Source of the DNA: Crocodylus rhombifer
Lineage: Eukaryota > Chordata > Crocodylia > Crocodylidae
Length of the DNA stretch: 64,000 nucleotides
NCBI GenBank assembly: GCA_038503035.1
Contig: JAVSML010024717.1
Coordinates: forward strand, 62,001 to 126,000
Reading direction: 5' to 3'
Shown: piece by piece, positions 34,768 to 47,028 of the stretch
How the letters are laid out: every line of letters begins with the position of its first letter
Numbering within the stretch: position 1 is the stretch's first letter
Translations under genes and position numbers: made by a program
The notes under the pieces: generated by a model
The model's input: the letters and a program-made list of their open reading frames with translations, nothing else
Database searches by the model: none
What the model was told of the DNA's origin: nothing

Positions 34768-35787
34768 CTTTCTATGCAAGTGTCCTTTCTGAATCTGTTG
34801 GAATACTCTGTTAAGTAAAGTACTCTTAAACTAGAAACATGACTAAATCATGCCATCCATAATAAGTTGCTATTCATGACTTTTTCCTAGTTGTCAACAT
34901 ACTGGGCACTGTCCTCACTTTAAGAGATTGGTGTTATTGGCATCTAAGCAATATCAGCCTCATTCCATGTTTATTATTTTTCTTAGATACTCGGTCAAGT
35001 GAAAAGTATATTTTGTAATATCAGTTTATTTACAACCACATTAATCAGAATGAGTGACAATGTCTTATTATGCAGCATTTGCCAATATTGGTAATATCTA
35101 GGCATCTGTGCGTTTCCATGAACAGTTCCTATTCACTATGAGTAATTATGCATCAAGGCTTCAACTACTCAATTGTTGTACAACAATTTCACTTTCAGCT
35201 CTTTGCCAGGATGTTTTATGATTCAATGCTAATTAGCTGTTAAAAATTCCACACAAGAAACTGCCTCATCTCTGGTAAGAAAAATAGCTTTCATCTCTGA
35301 GGTTAGGTCAGCTCAGAAACCTAAAATGTTTACATTTTTTATGATATGCCATGATCTAAGAAATGCTACAACTCCTGATGGCTACACTGTAATAAAGAAA
35401 GACAAGCCAGTTTTTCTAGGCTGTGTAGGGAGTTGTCCTATAGCAATTATCTGTAATGTTCCACCCAGCAAGTCTGTGCATAACTCTCCAAGGCATTACT
35501 TCCTAGATTTAGCTTCAAGGCCTGAAAAAAGTAGTGTCAACTGTGCTACACTAAGACACACAACCTGAAAAATCTGGCCCATAATCTTCAATTAAGTCAT
35601 CCTTAGCTCCACCACCCTGTAAGAACCCAGGATTGTGAATTTGCATAGGTGGTATTTAAAGCAGTAAAACAAGTTGCTCTCCAATAGCTAGAGTGCTTTG
35701 ATAATTAGCTTTACAGATTCATGCAACACTCTGTAAACCCAATTAATCAGATCCTACCTACTGGATGCTGAGCTAATGGAAGGAACT
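34768..35787. other. Unassigned AT-rich spacer
   Basis: No gene or element terminus is recognisable. An 80-codon frame at 35326-35568 has no family features. Confidence 0.5.
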
Positions 35788-36048
35788 GAGCGTATCTACA
35801 TGTGGCCCTATGGCACTGTTGTTACTGCACGTCATTTAGTACTTCCTTTTGGATGGCGTACTGCACTGTGCCAGCCAACCAGCCCATACTGCACTCTGCC
35901 AGCCATGTACTGTGCTGTGCCAGCCACATAGTTATTTTTAGCTCTTACATTGCCATAGCAGTGTGCTATAATAAGGGAGCATCTTGCTATGGCGATGTAG
36001 CTGCAGCGTCATGGTTTTTCCCTGTTGATGCTACGTCGCCATAGCTCA
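35788..36048. mobile_element. Foldback MITE fragment
   Basis: The left end 'gagcgtatctacatgtggccc' and the internal 'gatgctacgtcgccatagc' match motifs of the 16.7-kb element ('gatgctatgtcgccgtagc'). No clear right terminus is present, so it is probably truncated. Confidence 0.55.
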
Positions 36049-38642
36049 CTGTCACTGACTTCCTCTCGGTTGCGTTCTTCTGTAGCGGTCGGTTTCCTAG
36101 AATCATTTGGGCATATTTTACCTAAATAAATTTTGCAGGGGGTGAAGGCATTGGTGATGTCTTTTGTATCTCCTGATCTCTTCCTATGGCATATTGTACA
36201 TGAAGCCTTTGTTTAAAAAAAAAAAATCCACCTGAAGCTCCTAATTTACTAGGCTCTTGTCAGGTGCTCCATTGCTTGTACTGTGCAGAATGAGTCAGAT
36301 TGCATGTTCCAGTGGTTCCTTTGAATATAACATGTTCCTTTGAAGTTGCAGGGGACCAGATTGGGGCATTGCACCAGTTAATGGCAATCGGGTTTCCAGG
36401 GCACTCATCATATCCTTTGAAGGGTACTGTAAGGCATGAGGAGATAAGCAGATAAATCAGGCTGAGGCTTGTTCCTGCCTGGACAACCTCACATCCCTAC
36501 TGCCCAGCCCCTGTGTTAAGGAGGTAAGCACTGTGATATATAAACTAGTTTTTGAAACTGGGTGACACTCAAGTTGCAAAAGCTGTGGAGGGGTGCCTCA
36601 AGTCCAGTGAGACATGCCTTGAATCCAAAATGACATGAGGGATATGGGCAGGAAGCGCACTCCCACTGATTGTTCCCAGCTGACCAGTCCATACTGCTGG
36701 TGGGGGTTGGGGGAAGCTTCAGCTGAGGGCTGTGAGGAGTGTCTGTTCAGGGCGCCAGGCTCAGCAGAAGTGGTAGGGTCAAATCCCTACTCCACTGTCC
36801 TTCCCTCACTGGCCCTGAAGGCCTCCAGCTGTGAGAAGCAGTTGTGGTTAGTGCCAGGCAGGGCTGAGGATGGGGATGCCAGGGGTAAACCCTGCCTTCC
36901 AGGCACTTCTGCTCCATGCTTACCCCCAGGTGTCCTCCCCAAGGCTGGGAGGGACCCACCTGATGCCTCCAGCACTGTTTGCAGCAAAGCCCAGTATCCC
37001 ACACTGCCACTTACTGAAGCCTTTAGCTGGATTGGTGCAAGAAGAGCCCTGAGATTCCCCTGAGCCCACATCAGCCAGAGACAGCAGCAGAAGGGTTGCC
37101 CCTTCTTACACCCACAGGCAACCCCTTCTGAAGGGGATGAGAGAGAATGGGAGGGGAGGTGCCTGCACTGGAGCGGAGAGGGGTGCCAAGAGTGGGGACT
37201 CCAAAAAGTCCCCAGAAGCCGCTATCCTCTGATACAGTCTTCCCACAGGGTGGGACCTGCTTGGTCCTCCAAGGTGTCCCACTTCAGCTTTCGGCAATGC
37301 AGGGGAGCCAGCCACTGGAAAATGAAGCTGCTGACATGTGACCTTCACTATGGAAGGAGGATTCCCACGCCACTTCAACATGCCATGGATCCACCCCCGC
37401 TGCGTATCCTGCAGTACTATGTACTTCTGTATTTGACATCAGGCTATTACACGTAACTGTTCCCAGTCAGCACTGTGGATATTCAACAGAGGTTTTAGCT
37501 TTATGGCTGCTACCACCCTAATTCTTAGGTTCCTGGTATAAGAGGAGGTATTTACAATGGTACTTGAGAAATAAAAAAGTTCAGACCTCGTTAAAACAGT
37601 TGGGAAAACTCCCTGGCTATAATGACAGGGCTTCCAGCTGTCTGAAATCAATCCCAAAACTTTACAGTGCTTATGAAAAGTATTCGCCTGTGTTGTGAAC
37701 ACCTACTCTCAGTTCACACATTTCAGGATGGGAAAGGTGTAGTTCCTTTCTCTGATATGCAAAGGCTGTAGTTGGTAGTTTGATCTAGAGGCTCTGGGAT
37801 ACAGATTTCACATGACAGCACAAAGCCATTCTGAGCTCAGTGCCTCCTTTAGTGCTTTCCTGGTTTAATTATAACATGAAAGTAAAGCCATATTTAGATA
37901 CAGAATTTAAAATGGCCTGACTTTCAGAGGTGTGTAAGTTACCTGGTGTTCCACACTTTTTAAGATCACATCTTTGTCCTTAAGTATCTAAATATACAGG
38001 TTTTCCAGTGCTTATTCACTAAAGTCTAAAAATTATGTCCCTGTATTGGGAAGCCCCCATACCTAAGTGAATCACAGTTGTATAATTGCAAATTATATGC
38101 CAATGCACTCAGCTTTGCCCAGGTACTTAGCAAATGAAATCCTCTGTGTTACCTGCTACTGCAAGTTGGAGGCAGATTCTGTTCCCAATCCATTTCTCCC
38201 TCTTTTTTTAGAATAAATTCAGCATACTATAGCAATCTGGCATGTAAGTGTGTAATGGGTAATGGGTACTAGCAGGTCAGAAAGGTTTCTTGCATTAGAT
38301 TTTTAAAAAGTATTTGATAGTAACCAAAGTCCAGATTCAGGAAAAAAGGTAAGCCTTAAATGTACTTGAGTATGTACTTCAAGTGAAGCATGACACCCTG
38401 CAGGGCCTTAAATGCTGTATGTAGTGCAAAAAGTAAATGTACACAGGGCAACATAAAAGGCCTCCAAAATAAATTTAAGAGAAACTTCCTAAGTATAAGA
38501 GCAGTGGGACAAAAGAACAAGCTGCCCAGATAAGTTATGGAATCTTCTCCCTTGGAGGTTTTCAAGAAGATGAAGGATGGGCATCTGTCTGTTATGATTC
38601 AAGAATACTACATCCTGCATCTGTCCTTGGTTTGGACTGAAT
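36049..38642. other. Unassigned spacer
   Basis: Mixed composition; 36.6-37.4 kb is GC-richer and yields frames of up to 142 codons on both strands with no family features. No transposon boundary is recognisable. Confidence 0.45.
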
Positions 38643-39134
38643 AGGTGCATCCCCACAAGCATGCATGTACGGTCTGCGGTGCTGCAGTCCCATCTATGGC
38701 ACCATAGACTGCATGTATCACATGTGCAGGCATTTGCCATGCTGCAAATTAGCAGCTCGGTGGGGTTTTTTGACACCAGGATATCCTGGTGTAAAAAAAT
38801 AAATAAAACCATGACAGAAAAAAGCAGGATGGCACACATGAAGGCAGCATGTACCACCCAAAACTGGAGCCTGGCTAACCAGACCATGCTTTGGCTGTTG
38901 GCCAGGCTCTGCATGCCTGGATTACCACCACTGCAGCCCCAGAAGTCCTCCAGGAACCCAGGTAAGGCTAATGGGGCCAACTCAGGTGCTGGCCCCAGAC
39001 TCCCCCACTCCCACCCAGGACAATTTGCAGCATACCAGAGCATGCATGCAGAGCAGTTCCCCAGGGAGAGGCAGCAGTGGCGCCTCTGCTCTTTGTCCCT
39101 GAGAAATGCACATGCACACTTGTCTGGACTTGCC
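38643..39134. mobile_element. Foldback MITE with GGATATCC palindrome
   Basis: The left end aggtgcatccccacaagc and right end cttgtctggacttgccc are inverted relatives, flanked by the 3-bp repeat aat (38640-38642 and 39135-39137). A 20-bp perfect palindrome at 38773-38792 follows 'catgctgcaaattagcag', as in the elements at 10.9 and 47.9 kb. A 184-codon minus-strand frame (38489-39043) runs across the element boundary and is not a gene. Confidence 0.75.
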
Positions 39135-41951
39135 CAATGACTTTTGAGGTCACTTTCTATAACTTCATGACCGTAATCCCATTAGAGACAAAGAAAAGAT
39201 TCCCATTGATTTTGATGTGCTTTGGTTTACTTCCAAACTACTGTTTCTGCAGTGACACAGGATACGAATCATTCATGTTTCTTTTTTTTTTCTTTTTTGC
39301 TTTAAGCAAGAACAGAAGTTGTGAATCCAGTGCCATCATGCTCATTGAGTCAGAGCACAAATTCTGGGAATTTATTTTATTTTTATTTGTTTATTTATTT
39401 TTTGCCAAGCAGGAAGGCTCCTCTCAAAACCAAAGGATTTTTTGGCGTTTCAAAAAATGTGGTGCCTAAATCATGGTCAGAGTAATGAACTTTTTGACAA
39501 AAAGGAACAATGCACCCATTTCATGAGCTGCACACTGTTGCAAATATCCTGATCCTTGCTGACAGCAGTCTTGCTATCTAGATTAATTGTGCTTCCAGAC
39601 TGGGGATATTGAGTTCCTTTTTAGACTAATAGCTTTGTAAACCCCTCTCCGTCTTTTCTGCTTGTCCTCTAGGCTGTCACTGTGTGACTGACATGTCCAT
39701 GATGTAAACACATAAGGCATACTGATCTACCAAGAGTGCAGCCTTTCTAAATATTCCCCAGATGCAGTGTGGGTCACAGCATCATTATTTTTGACTTTGC
39801 CTCTCTCTCCCACTGAGTAGAGAATACTAAAACATTTCTCAATAGTTACATATCACAATCCCTTTAGCAAAAATAGCAAAACAAATACTGACCATCATAT
39901 CTACTTGAGTTAACAGTGGGCTTGTTTAGTTAAAAATATATAATCATTCATTAACTCTAAAGGTGCAATGCTGCTTTATTGTTTGGGGGTTTTTTCATGT
40001 ATTTGCAGCTTGATCTTATTTTCAGAACTTCTGATTATTCATAGCTGCTATTGACTTCTAACATTTTTGTGCCATTTATACCTCGCTTCATTACATGCAG
40101 AAGTCCAGTTCTCCCCCTAGTATTACTTGGAACTAAAATCATTGGGTTGAATCTTTGTGTCCTGACTTGTTACTCAAGGACAAGTCTTAGTGACTTCAAT
40201 GCTGACTTTCTGAGACACATTTAAAGATCCAAATACCATGGAACTGAATTTTATATAAATGCAGAAATCTTTCTACCCACTGAGTAAATAGCTTAAATGA
40301 AGCACCTTTCTTTTATCTTTGTACTTAAGTAAAGATCTAACTGCCCATGCCTATGGTGAACACACACATTAACAGCAAGACTCTTCTCCACAGGTACCTG
40401 AGAGCTTTTTTCCTTTGTCATCTTCCTGCCAATTATACTAAATACTTCTTTCTACTATGTTTCATTATTCATAAAATCTGGATTCTACCAGACATCAGTT
40501 AGCACAGGTCAACTGCACTGTGCACATCACAGTTTCACTCAAGTCAGAGAAATGAAATAGGACGCTAAGGAATCTGACAGGAGTTAAGTTCAGCTTTTGA
40601 ACTTGTGCAATGTGTTAGACTCATAGATCAAACTCAAGCTTAATGCTAATCAAAGCAGGCCAGTCACTGATGTTCTGGAGTAGGCAGCTGTTCTTTGAAA
40701 GAGGAAAGTGAGTCCTTAACAGTCCCTAGTGACTCCATGCTGTCAAAAACATGGTGACTGAGTTCAGCTTGTTTCTATCAGTTCTTTCCACACCTACTGT
40801 TTTCAGAGGTAGAGCACCAAAGAAAAAACTAAGGGATTCATATAAAGAGTATTTTAAGGTTAGACTGTTAGTATATTAAGTTTCTCAGAGTAAGTTTTAT
40901 GACCTTCAAAGGTCATGTTCCATTATATATGCATACATAAAAATATTAATCCATTAAATTAGACTAATAATTTCTTAATGGTACTCAGTATCTGACTATA
41001 AACTAATTCTTATTATTTTAGTACTGGTTCCTAATCCTTTACTTGATCTGAATAGCACATTCCTTTGTGAATAATCCTACTGAAATTCACAGGGTTGTGA
41101 ACTCGGTGAGATCCTATTTAGTATAGCAGATGCTGGTCTTTTTAACAGTTTTAAAAGAGCTCAATTCAGTCCAGGGACTAGGCCAAAAAAGTCAGCAAAA
41201 GACTGGTGTGGGGCCCTGAGCTGGAGATGGAAAATGTTCCAAGGAGGACAGTAGTGGTGACGCCACCTGCCCTTCTGTGGGCAAATCCATACCCAAAGCA
41301 TAACAAGTCAAACTAGAGCAGAGATGTCCAAGTTGCATGTCCATGAAAAACAGGGCTTCCTGTGTAGATGAGATGCCTCCCAAAGAAAAAACAGACTGCT
41401 CCTGAAAAGGCTGCACCAAGTGATGGCAACTTTCAGTTTTTGCTAATATGGAGTTAAAAAAGGCTTTTCAAAATTTATTTCAAATATTCAGGAAAAAGTT
41501 TCTATTTTCTTCCAAAATTATGTCAGTAAATCAGTTCCCACCCCTCCACATTTTGTTTTTCAGGTGACAGTTTTTGGTCACCGTAAACCAGAACAACTGA
41601 TTTTCAGATTTTTATCTTTTATTGAAACATCAAAAAATGTCACGGCGATTTTTGACAAAATCCCAAGGTATGCATATCCATTACACTTTTCCATGTGGGA
41701 TAAGAAAATTCCAGTGTACTTAAGTGCTCAGTTATCTGCTGATGTAATGAGTACAGTGATTGTGTTAAATCAGCACGATCCTAGGCTGGTCCCTCCATGG
41801 ACAGATCTAGGATTTTGAAGAGGAGTGAAGATGGTATGAATCATCCTCGAAATATATTTTTCTCCAGGAATAAAGAAACTAGAAGCTTTGCTAAGATGCT
41901 AGGGGCCTAAGTTTTAAGATGGAAGCAAAAACAAATGTAACATTATTGGAA
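39135..41951. other. Unassigned AT-rich spacer
   Basis: No gene or repeat terminus is recognisable. The 84-codon frame at 41564-41818 follows a pyrimidine-rich 'ttttgtttttcag' that could mimic a splice acceptor, but the protein shows no family resemblance. Confidence 0.45.
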
Positions 41952-42285
41952 TGAGTTAAAAAGAGTCTGCAAGCCTGTGAAATAGGAGCTACATTACCAG
42001 AAGCAACTAAAAGCAGAATTGCAGAAGAAAGGCTAACCTGATCAGTGGAACATTAAGACCATTAAAAAGGAGAGAGGGTCACCAATTCTTGTTAAATGAA
42101 GAGTTTAGAAGGAATCAGGTAGATATTAATGAGCCATGAAGTCAAATCACTCCCTCAGCACTGCCTGAGTAGAAGTGCTGCTGCTGCTGCCAGGCAGGCA
42201 GTTGGTTTTAAACTTCGGCTGGTGCAGGAATCAAAGGGGGCAGGGGAGTGCAACTGTACCAGTGCACCCCTCTGGATACATCCAC
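41952..42285 (+). repeat. Unclassified dispersed repeat, copy 2
   Basis: Second copy of the block at 10401-10700, same strand, with small insertions including a (CTG)n at about 42178-42190. Both copies share the ordered landmarks listed for copy 1. No mechanism-diagnostic ends are visible. Confidence 0.75.
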
Positions 42286-42514
42286 AGGTCACTGTATGTC
42301 ATTAACCAGTACTGTTCACATTTTGGGGGCACTGGTAGCCCACTGTAAGCTTTTCAGAGAACAGAGAGGTACAGGCTTTTGCCTGCTGCAATACTCCTAA
42401 GTGACTTCCTTTGATCAGTGGCTTATGGCAATGGTAGCCAGGATAATTAAAGGCTTCCCCATCTCAAGCTTTTAAGTTCGTGTATGAAAACACATGGTAA
42501 CATTTATGGGCAGA

Positions 42515-42800
42515 TGAGGTTCTTTGAGTAAGCACGATATCTTTTATTAGACCAACTAAAGAATTAGAAAAAAGTTCTTTGCAAACTTTTGGTCACAAAC
42601 ACCCTTCTTCAGGCACTGGGAGACTCTTTTGCTGTTCTGAGTCCTCCAAGGTAGGAAAGAAGATAAAAGTGTAACAAGAAGTCTGTGAAAGTGTAAGGAG
42701 TGAAAGTTTGGAAGACAATGGGTAGAGCTAGGAGGGGAAGGGGGAAAAATATGTGAAGGAATGCAAGTGGTTAGCTTCAGGCAGGTACCTGGTGAATCCA
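42515..42800 (-). repeat. Inverted left arm of the Penelope-like element
   Basis: On the minus strand the segment reads 'accaggtacctgcctgaagctaac' through 'tctacccattgtcttcca', 'cttgttacacttttatcttc' and 'gtttgcaaagaac' to 'ggtctaataaaagatatc'. These landmarks occur in the same order in the plus-strand tail at 44068-44375. A 179-codon minus-strand frame covering it is non-coding tail. Confidence 0.85.
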
Positions 42801-43473
42801 GTATTGGCAACTGCACCATACCAAAAATCATGAGACAAACTCTTAAAACAATCAAGCAGTTGGCATGTAAATCATGAGATGCTATTTTTGAAGTATGTGT
42901 GCAGGGGACAGAAGAAGGGTTATTTATGGAGGTATGGGAGGGGCTGTGGTGTGTATATGGAGTTTGGAGGCCGGGGAGGGAAGGTCCCAACACATATTGG
43001 CAGGGTGTGGGGTACTGTGGGTCAGGAATGAGAGGGAGCAGCAGGGCTGGGCAGGCTGTGGCTTGAGAGTGAGGAGCAGACACACAAAGACACATAGTGA
43101 CATGAACAGCACTCAGCTAGTAAGTGGAAGGGAAGGGGCAGGGGGAGAGGGAAGAGTTGGGGGGATAATCAAGGCTCCGATGGTGAGGGAGTAAGTGTGA
43201 CAGCAGCAGGGGCTGGGGTGAATGGGGAGGGGGCAGGTCATCCAGAGACGTGGGGTGGGGCACGGTTCCCTGCAGCAGCATGAACCCCTGGAGGAGGCGG
43301 GGGCGGGGAAATGCTCCCCGCAGGGCAGAGGTGGGCTTCCCACTGCAGGCTCGGAGCTCTGTGCCCTGCTGCCTTTGCCCCGGGAGCTCAGGCACATGAC
43401 CCCAGTGTCACTAGATTCTTAAAAGAGATCTATCCAGAGATCTCCATCAACCAAAGTTGCACATGCAAACTTT
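42801..43473. other. G-rich interior between Penelope arms
   Basis: Unassigned. 42890-43390 is unusually G-rich on the plus strand (for example around 43200-43320). Frames here lack family features. It may be part of the element's non-coding region or a separate insertion. Confidence 0.4.
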
Positions 43474-44064
43474 AAGATTCTTAAAGATATCATTCCAGAG
43501 CCACCCATCCTATCCTTTAAACAAGCACCAAACCTGGCTAACCTCATCATCAGAATCAAATTCCCTATGACTCAAGCCATACCAAAGGGATCCAGGCCAT
43601 ACCAGGACAAGAAATGTAAAACCTGCCAACACATCTCCACCGCTCCCACTATAACTACACCTCACAACAGAACCATCACCATTCCTGGATATTACACCTG
43701 CATCTCCACTGTTAAATTATATATGAATACATGAAATGTAATATTTCATCCAATGCACGAAATGCCCTGATGGAGAATATGTAGGAGAAACCAAACAACA
43801 ACTGCATACCTTGTCTACCAGAATGAATGCACACTGAAAATCCATCAAAGACAAAAATACTCAATTACCGGTGGGTGCCCTATTCTCACAAGTTAATCCC
43901 TCCCTCTCTAATCTCTCAGTTCTAATCCTCAAAGGGAACACAGAAAACACCTTTCATAGATGAGCCTACAAACTTCACTTCATAAAACTACTGGATACAA
44001 AAAATCATGAACTCAACATAGACATTGGATTTATGAGACGTTATAACCTGCCTGACAACTGATT
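43474..44064 (+). pseudogene. Penelope-like protein C-terminus with GIY-YIG endonuclease
   Basis: Reading the decayed frame gives 'IIPEPPILSFKQAPNLANLI' and a C-x-x-C motif in 'KKCKTCQHI'. After a frameshift near 43745 come 'CTKCPDGEYVGETKQQL', 'TRMNAH', 'NLSVLILKGNTENTFH' and 'KLHFIKLLDTKNHELNIDIG', ending at a stop near 44062. 'Y-V-G-E-T' corresponds to the YIG part of the GIY-YIG nuclease, and the C-x-x-C lies in the linker as in vertebrate Penelope-like elements. Two TGA stops stand where arginine codons (CGA) would be expected, consistent with CpG decay. Confidence 0.75.
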
Positions 44065-44385
44065 TACCAGGTACTGGCCTGAAGCTAACTACTTGCATTT
44101 CTTCACATATTCCCACCCCGCTTTCCTCCCTCACTTCCTATCTCTACCCATTGTCTTCCAATATTCCACTCATTCTCAGAGATTTCTTGTTACACTTTTA
44201 GCTTCTTTTCTACCTCCAAGAACTCAGAACAGCAGCAGAATCCCCTAAATGTCTGAAGAAAGAAGTTTATACTCAAAAGCTTGCAAAGACTGTTTTTCCA
44301 TCTGCTCATTTGATCTAATAAAATATATTCACATCTACCCAAAGAACCTTGCCTGCCTATGTCCTTAGGCCAACATGGTTACAAT

Positions 44386-46076
44386 CAACAACCCTGATAA
44401 CCTTCATAAAATTTGCAAGGTCTTCAGTAGCCAGTGGTCTATATGTCCTAGAGTGTCTGAGAGAAAACACACCCTACTAGTATTATTAACTAATTGCTAC
44501 CAGACAGGATGATCTTGCACTTGCAGATTAGGACATTCTGCAAGAAATGCAACAACAGATCCAGCTACAGAAAGACAAACCTAATTTCTGAGACATCTAG
44601 TCTCTAAAGTAAATTAAACATTTTGAGAAAGGGGAGAAAATCTTTTGACACAATCTTATAACTTTCTCTCTTGCAAGTAATCCATATGCACACAAGTACT
44701 CCCATTGTCTTATACCTGATGATTATTCATTTGAATAAGGATTACTGATATCAGAAAGAGAGCCACAAGCCTGTTCCCATTATTTTTGCACAGCCTAGAG
44801 GTATTCTGGCTTATAATCACCACAGAAAGCTAGTCTAAGGGAAAAGATTGACTCCAAAGGAATGATTGCTTTATGGCTTGTACTCTATGTTCACTCCAGC
44901 TCCATCAATAAAATGAGAATATTGCTTCTCTGCTCATTAATTATTTATTACCTGTGATCTGCACCTGTGGACTATTTCTGCTGAAGGACCCACAATGCAT
45001 TTACAGTAATTCATCAAACTCAGATGCTTTCACATTCCCTCTAAAGCTATAAACCTGAATGCCAGCTGTCCAGATAGACCCAGGGAAGTCCTGATTTATT
45101 TGAGCTGCTCTTACTACTGAAAGGGCTAATGCAGTAATTGATGCAATGGGAAAATAAGTAATATAGTCACATACTCCCTAAAATATTTTTTAACTGCCAT
45201 ATAAAGAAAAGAAGGCAAAAGGTTTTGTGATTCCCAACCATGTGAAATAAAGGCAGGTGGAAATAGATTAACTCTAACTTTTTATGGCAATTCAGCTATT
45301 ACAGATTTAGATTAGAGCATTTACCAACTTAACTTTCCTTAGAGTCATACATATACCTCCTAAAAATCAAGCAGATGTTAATATCCTTCAACTGGAATTG
45401 ATGCTGCAGGATAATACAAACAGTCTTATTTTCCCCCTGGAAGAAACTTTTCTATATTGTGTTCTATATTAACAATATTGCAAGAATCAATAGCAGTATG
45501 CTAAATAAGGCTACTGATGTGAGTAAAAATATTCATATGGATAAGGTGAGTTTTCTAATGTGAGATTACTGAAACCCATCTTCTATACCTTCAATATCTA
45601 TCAGTTGAAATAATTAGATTCTGTATATTCTCACATCACTGACCATTTCTGTGAAACAGCCACAGCTATGATGGCTTCCTCTCCTTTGTTTGTTTTGTGT
45701 ATTTTCAGCTTTAGTCCCTTAATTTCTCAAATGTTTTTGCATTCATAGGTGTAATGTGAAGCAAATGTACAACTAATATTGTTTTTTTTTCAATTTAGCT
45801 TATAGATGAGGTATAGATATGATAGTTTAGTACAGTAACATCATCACTGGCAGCCATGGGAGACCAGGAAGATTGCACCTTTGGTAGGTTATTGAGTACA
45901 ACTAGTTTCTTCAGTGGCTGAGAAGACCAATGCGTGACAAGCAGACCCTCTGGCAAGTTACACATGCAAATTTGGTTGAGCTTGTGCCAGCATGCCAAGT
46001 GTCATCCTGCCTTGTCTGCCTCTGATGCCTTGCCTTCCCTCGGATCTGGATGCCATCATATAAATGTGTATAAGAT
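44386..46076. other. Unassigned AT-rich spacer
   Basis: No gene or repeat terminus is recognisable. Confidence 0.5.
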
Positions 46077-46545
46077 GAGAGATGTCATGTTGGATCAGAC
46101 CATATGTACATCTTGACCAGTATTCTGTACCTCATAATGGCACAGAGCAGATACTAAAGGGGAGAGTATTTATATAGCGTCTATATAGGCTAACCTGTCC
46201 CCTGACCACTTTCCTTAAAGCTTCCAATATTTAGGAGATGAGGAAGTTCTAATTTGGACCATGCACTCAACACTGTCATGTTTACTGCCCATTGATAGAT
46301 TTAACTTGCATAAATTTGTCCAATTCTCTTCTGAATATGGCAATGAGTTCCACAAGTTAAGTACACATTGTGTAAAAAAGAACATACTTATGTTAATTTA
46401 AACCTGCTTCCTAGTAATTTCCTTGTGTGTCCTCTATTGTGAGAGATGGTAAATAGTAAATCACTAGTTACTTTCTCCACACCATTATTTTACAGAACAC
46501 TTTCATATCCCCCTCAGCTGGCTTTTTTCAAAGTTGAAAAGTCTG
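46077..46545 (-). mobile_element. CR1 3' portion, old lineage
   Basis: 'atgttggatcagaccatatgtacatcttgaccagtattctgt' at one end and 'ttgtgtaaaaaagaacatacttatgttaatttaaacctgc', then 'cacaccattattttacagaac' and 'atatccccctcagctggcttttttcaaagttgaaaagtc', match the 3' part of a common reptile CR1 lineage read on the minus strand. It is decayed, with no open frame. Confidence 0.7.
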
Positions 46546-46740
46546 AAAGAAGTACGTAAGTTATTTGAATAAAGAGAAACAGAACTCTATCATTTGCATA
46601 AATTAAAACTATTACTAAAGAGGTATCATATCTACCTGTTTTATTTCGTACAGGATATTGTGACCTAAAGATGAGAAGGTCAGGATGAGTGATTTCTGCT
46701 GGTAATAAAGGGCACCTAAGCATGTGCATTGAGGCTGCCA

Positions 46741-47028
46741 TGACATGTTTTAATTACAGCACATTGGAACAGACTCAATTAATTGAGACTCAATTAACTG
46801 AGTCTGCTGGATCATGGTAATTACCGGGCTCCAGCGGACTCCAGCATCATGTGCATCAGTGTCCCCGTACTGAAAAATGGTGGTAGGGGCACTTTAACTA
46901 AAGCTCATTCAATGAGCTTTAGTTAAAGCACCGCTGCTACAATTGTTCAGCATGGGGACACTGATACACATAATAGTCTGAGCACTCTAATTAGAATGGC
47001 TCTTGGAGCCAATCTAATTAAAGCACCC
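46741..47028. mobile_element. Foldback element with long palindrome
   Basis: The centre 'aaagctcattcaatgagcttt' (about 46901-46921) is flanked by arms that continue through 'tttaactaaag' / 'ctttagttaaa' and 'tcagtgtccccgta' / 'catggggacactga'. Pairing therefore runs from about 46849 to 46975. The outer ends 'catgttttaattac' and 'tctaattaaagcacc' are weaker inverted relatives. No coding potential. Confidence 0.7.

Larger units (their letters stand above)
42515..44385 (+). mobile_element. Penelope-like retroelement with inverted arms
   Basis: The plus-strand part (about 43430-44385) encodes remnants of a Penelope-like protein C-terminus with a GIY-YIG-type endonuclease, followed by a 3' tail '...ctgaagaaag...aaaagcttgcaaag...gatctaataaaa...cccaaagaaccttgcctgcctatgtcc'. 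About 290 bp at 42515-42800 is the same tail in the opposite orientation. Penelope-like elements are known to carry partial tandem or inverted copies at their ends, so this arrangement fits the family. The reverse-transcriptase core is missing. Confidence 0.75.

Noticed and set aside
38489..39043. 184-codon minus-strand frame
   Set aside because: It runs across a MITE boundary and its palindrome, which is not expected of a real exon.
41564..41818. 84-codon frame after a splice-acceptor-like 'tttttcag'
   Set aside because: The protein has no recognisable family and no neighbouring exon was found. Acceptor-like motifs are common in AT-rich DNA.
42556..43095. 179-codon minus-strand frame
   Set aside because: It covers the inverted non-coding tail of the Penelope-like element. 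The corresponding plus-strand tail at 44.1-44.4 kb is not open in the same frame.
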